A DNA stretch of 6,532 nucleotides. Origin: Gammaproteobacteria bacterium. Lineage in GTDB: Bacteria > Pseudomonadota > Gammaproteobacteria > HK1. The notes under the pieces are model-generated. The model worked only from the letters and a program-made list of their open reading frames with translations. It did no database searches and had not been told where the DNA came from. The stretch is taken from positions 1 to 6,532 of the forward strand of contig JAGRHX010000610.1 in the NCBI GenBank assembly GCA_020444775.1. The letters are read 5' to 3'. Position 1 is the stretch's first letter. Each line of letters begins with the position of its first letter. Below are positions 5,817-6,532 of this stretch, piece after piece. A program made the translations under genes and the position numbers.

Positions 5817-5841
5817 ACGGCTATCGGCCCATGAGCCGCGT

Positions 5842-6532
5842 TCAAGCCGGCCCTGAGCGTCCTGCGGCATGCTCACCGGCGATCCGCCCGGTGATGAAGC
5901 ACTCAGCCAGATTGCAGCCGGAGGTGTACAGGCTGCCCCATATGCTGCCCAGCTCGCCGGCCACGTAGAGTCCGACGATCGGCTCATCGTATGGATTCAA
6001 TACCCGTTGCTCGGGATCGTGACGCGGGCCGCCCTGGGTGTTGCTCACGACCGGCCACATCTGACCGCAGTAAAAAGGTGGCTGGTCGATACGTCGCATC
6101 GAGGCTGCCGGCCGGCCCAGCGGATCGCTGTCGCCTGCCTCGACCAACGCATTCCAGTTCGCAATCGTCTGTGCCAGCACCTGAGGCGCCACGCCCATGT
6201 GCGCGGCCAATTCCTCGAGGCTGTCTGCGCGCTGCAACAGACCGTTATCGAGCTCCTTGCGGTTGTCCTGGCTCCAGTCGTAGTGCACCGACGGGTCGAG
6301 GTCGTTGAGCACCGGCGAACCGATCGGATAGAGCGCCCGACCCGCGTCGTCGAACACGCACCAGCACGGCACCCGGGGAAAGCGCAGGGTGCCGGGATCG
6401 TAGGGCTCCATGTCACGATGACCGGTGTCCTGCACGTACGGACTGTACTCGTTCATGAAGCGCCGGCCGTCCTGGTCGACCAGGATCCAGGCCATGGGCG
6501 CGACCCGTTCGGGTGCGTCGTGTAGGGAAAGA
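5842..6532 (-). CDS. FAD-binding dehydrogenase/reductase of the fumarate reductase-ketosteroid dehydrogenase superfamily (N-terminal part outside window)
   Basis: The frame is open to the right edge; an internal ATG at 6495 is not the start, because the codons before it continue in frame and the family needs an N-terminal FAD Rossmann domain that is absent here. About 230 C-terminal residues are visible. ILVDQDGRRFMNE (near 6480-6450) is the conserved block after the first domain. After it come a capping domain with DSLEELAAHMGV and NWNALVEAG, the block PFYCGQMWPVVSNTQGG (6078-6028), and the FAD-binding end GLYVAGELGSIWG (5973-5935) with GRIAGEHAA. Soluble fumarate reductases have His in the block corresponding to SNTQGG and an Arg in GANRLGG that binds the dicarboxylate. 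Here the segment reads GSLYTSGCN, with Tyr at the Arg position, closer to ketosteroid dehydrogenase-type enzymes. A flavin-dependent desaturation or reduction is expected; the substrate is unknown. It converges on the dehydratase gene. Confidence 0.88.
   Translation of the reverse strand, partial: LSLHDAPERVAPMAWILVDQDGRRFMNEYSPYVQDTGHRDMEPYDPGTLRFPRVPCWCVFDDAGRALYPIGSPVLNDLDPSVHYDWSQDNRKELDNGLLQRADSLEELAAHMGVAPQVLAQTIANWNALVEAGDSDPLGRPAASMRRIDQPPFYCGQMWPVVSNTQGGPRHDPEQRVLNPYDEPIVGLYVAGELGSIWGSLYTSGCNLAECFITGRIAGEHAAGRSGPA

Overview
This is a GC-rich, densely coded bacterial chromosomal segment with no RNA genes, insertion sequences or CRISPR array that I can see. The gene families, the high third-position G+C and the use of GTG and TTG starts suit a proteobacterium with a versatile catabolism. 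I cannot place it more closely from the sequence alone. Most of the window is enzymes of small organic acid and phosphonate metabolism, interrupted by a small toxin-antitoxin module.

Layout from left to right. (1) The end of a plus-strand PhnZ-like HD-domain di-iron oxygenase gene, almost complete, from organophosphonate catabolism. (2) Converging on it, a minus-strand pair that probably forms an operon: a GT-B fold glycosyltransferase-like protein, then an NMT1/THI5-like solute-binding protein with no signal peptide. (3) An AT-richer divergent intergenic region with repeats and a promoter candidate. It drives a plus-strand Phd/YefM antitoxin and PIN-domain toxin pair whose genes overlap by 11 bp. 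(4) About 225 bp without a convincing gene. (5) A plus-strand two-gene unit, an aldo/keto reductase (TTG start with a strong Shine-Dalgarno) and a D-tartrate dehydratase-like enolase-superfamily enzyme, separated by 22 bp. (6) A perfect 8-bp-stem GC hairpin between convergent genes. (7) The C-terminal part of a minus-strand FAD-binding dehydrogenase/reductase that runs off the right edge.

How the genes may work together. The reductase and dehydratase are probably co-transcribed and could form consecutive steps on a hydroxy or sugar acid, with the dehydratase giving a 2-keto acid. The phosphonate oxygenase should pair with a 2-oxoglutarate dioxygenase (PhnY/TmpA type) just left of the window. 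The solute-binding protein has no permease or ATPase partner here.

I find no clearly new multi-gene system. The points most worth following are substitutions at specificity positions in otherwise intact active sites (the PhnZ-like oxygenase, the TarD-like dehydratase and the FAD enzyme) and the signal-less binding protein encoded beside a glycosyltransferase.
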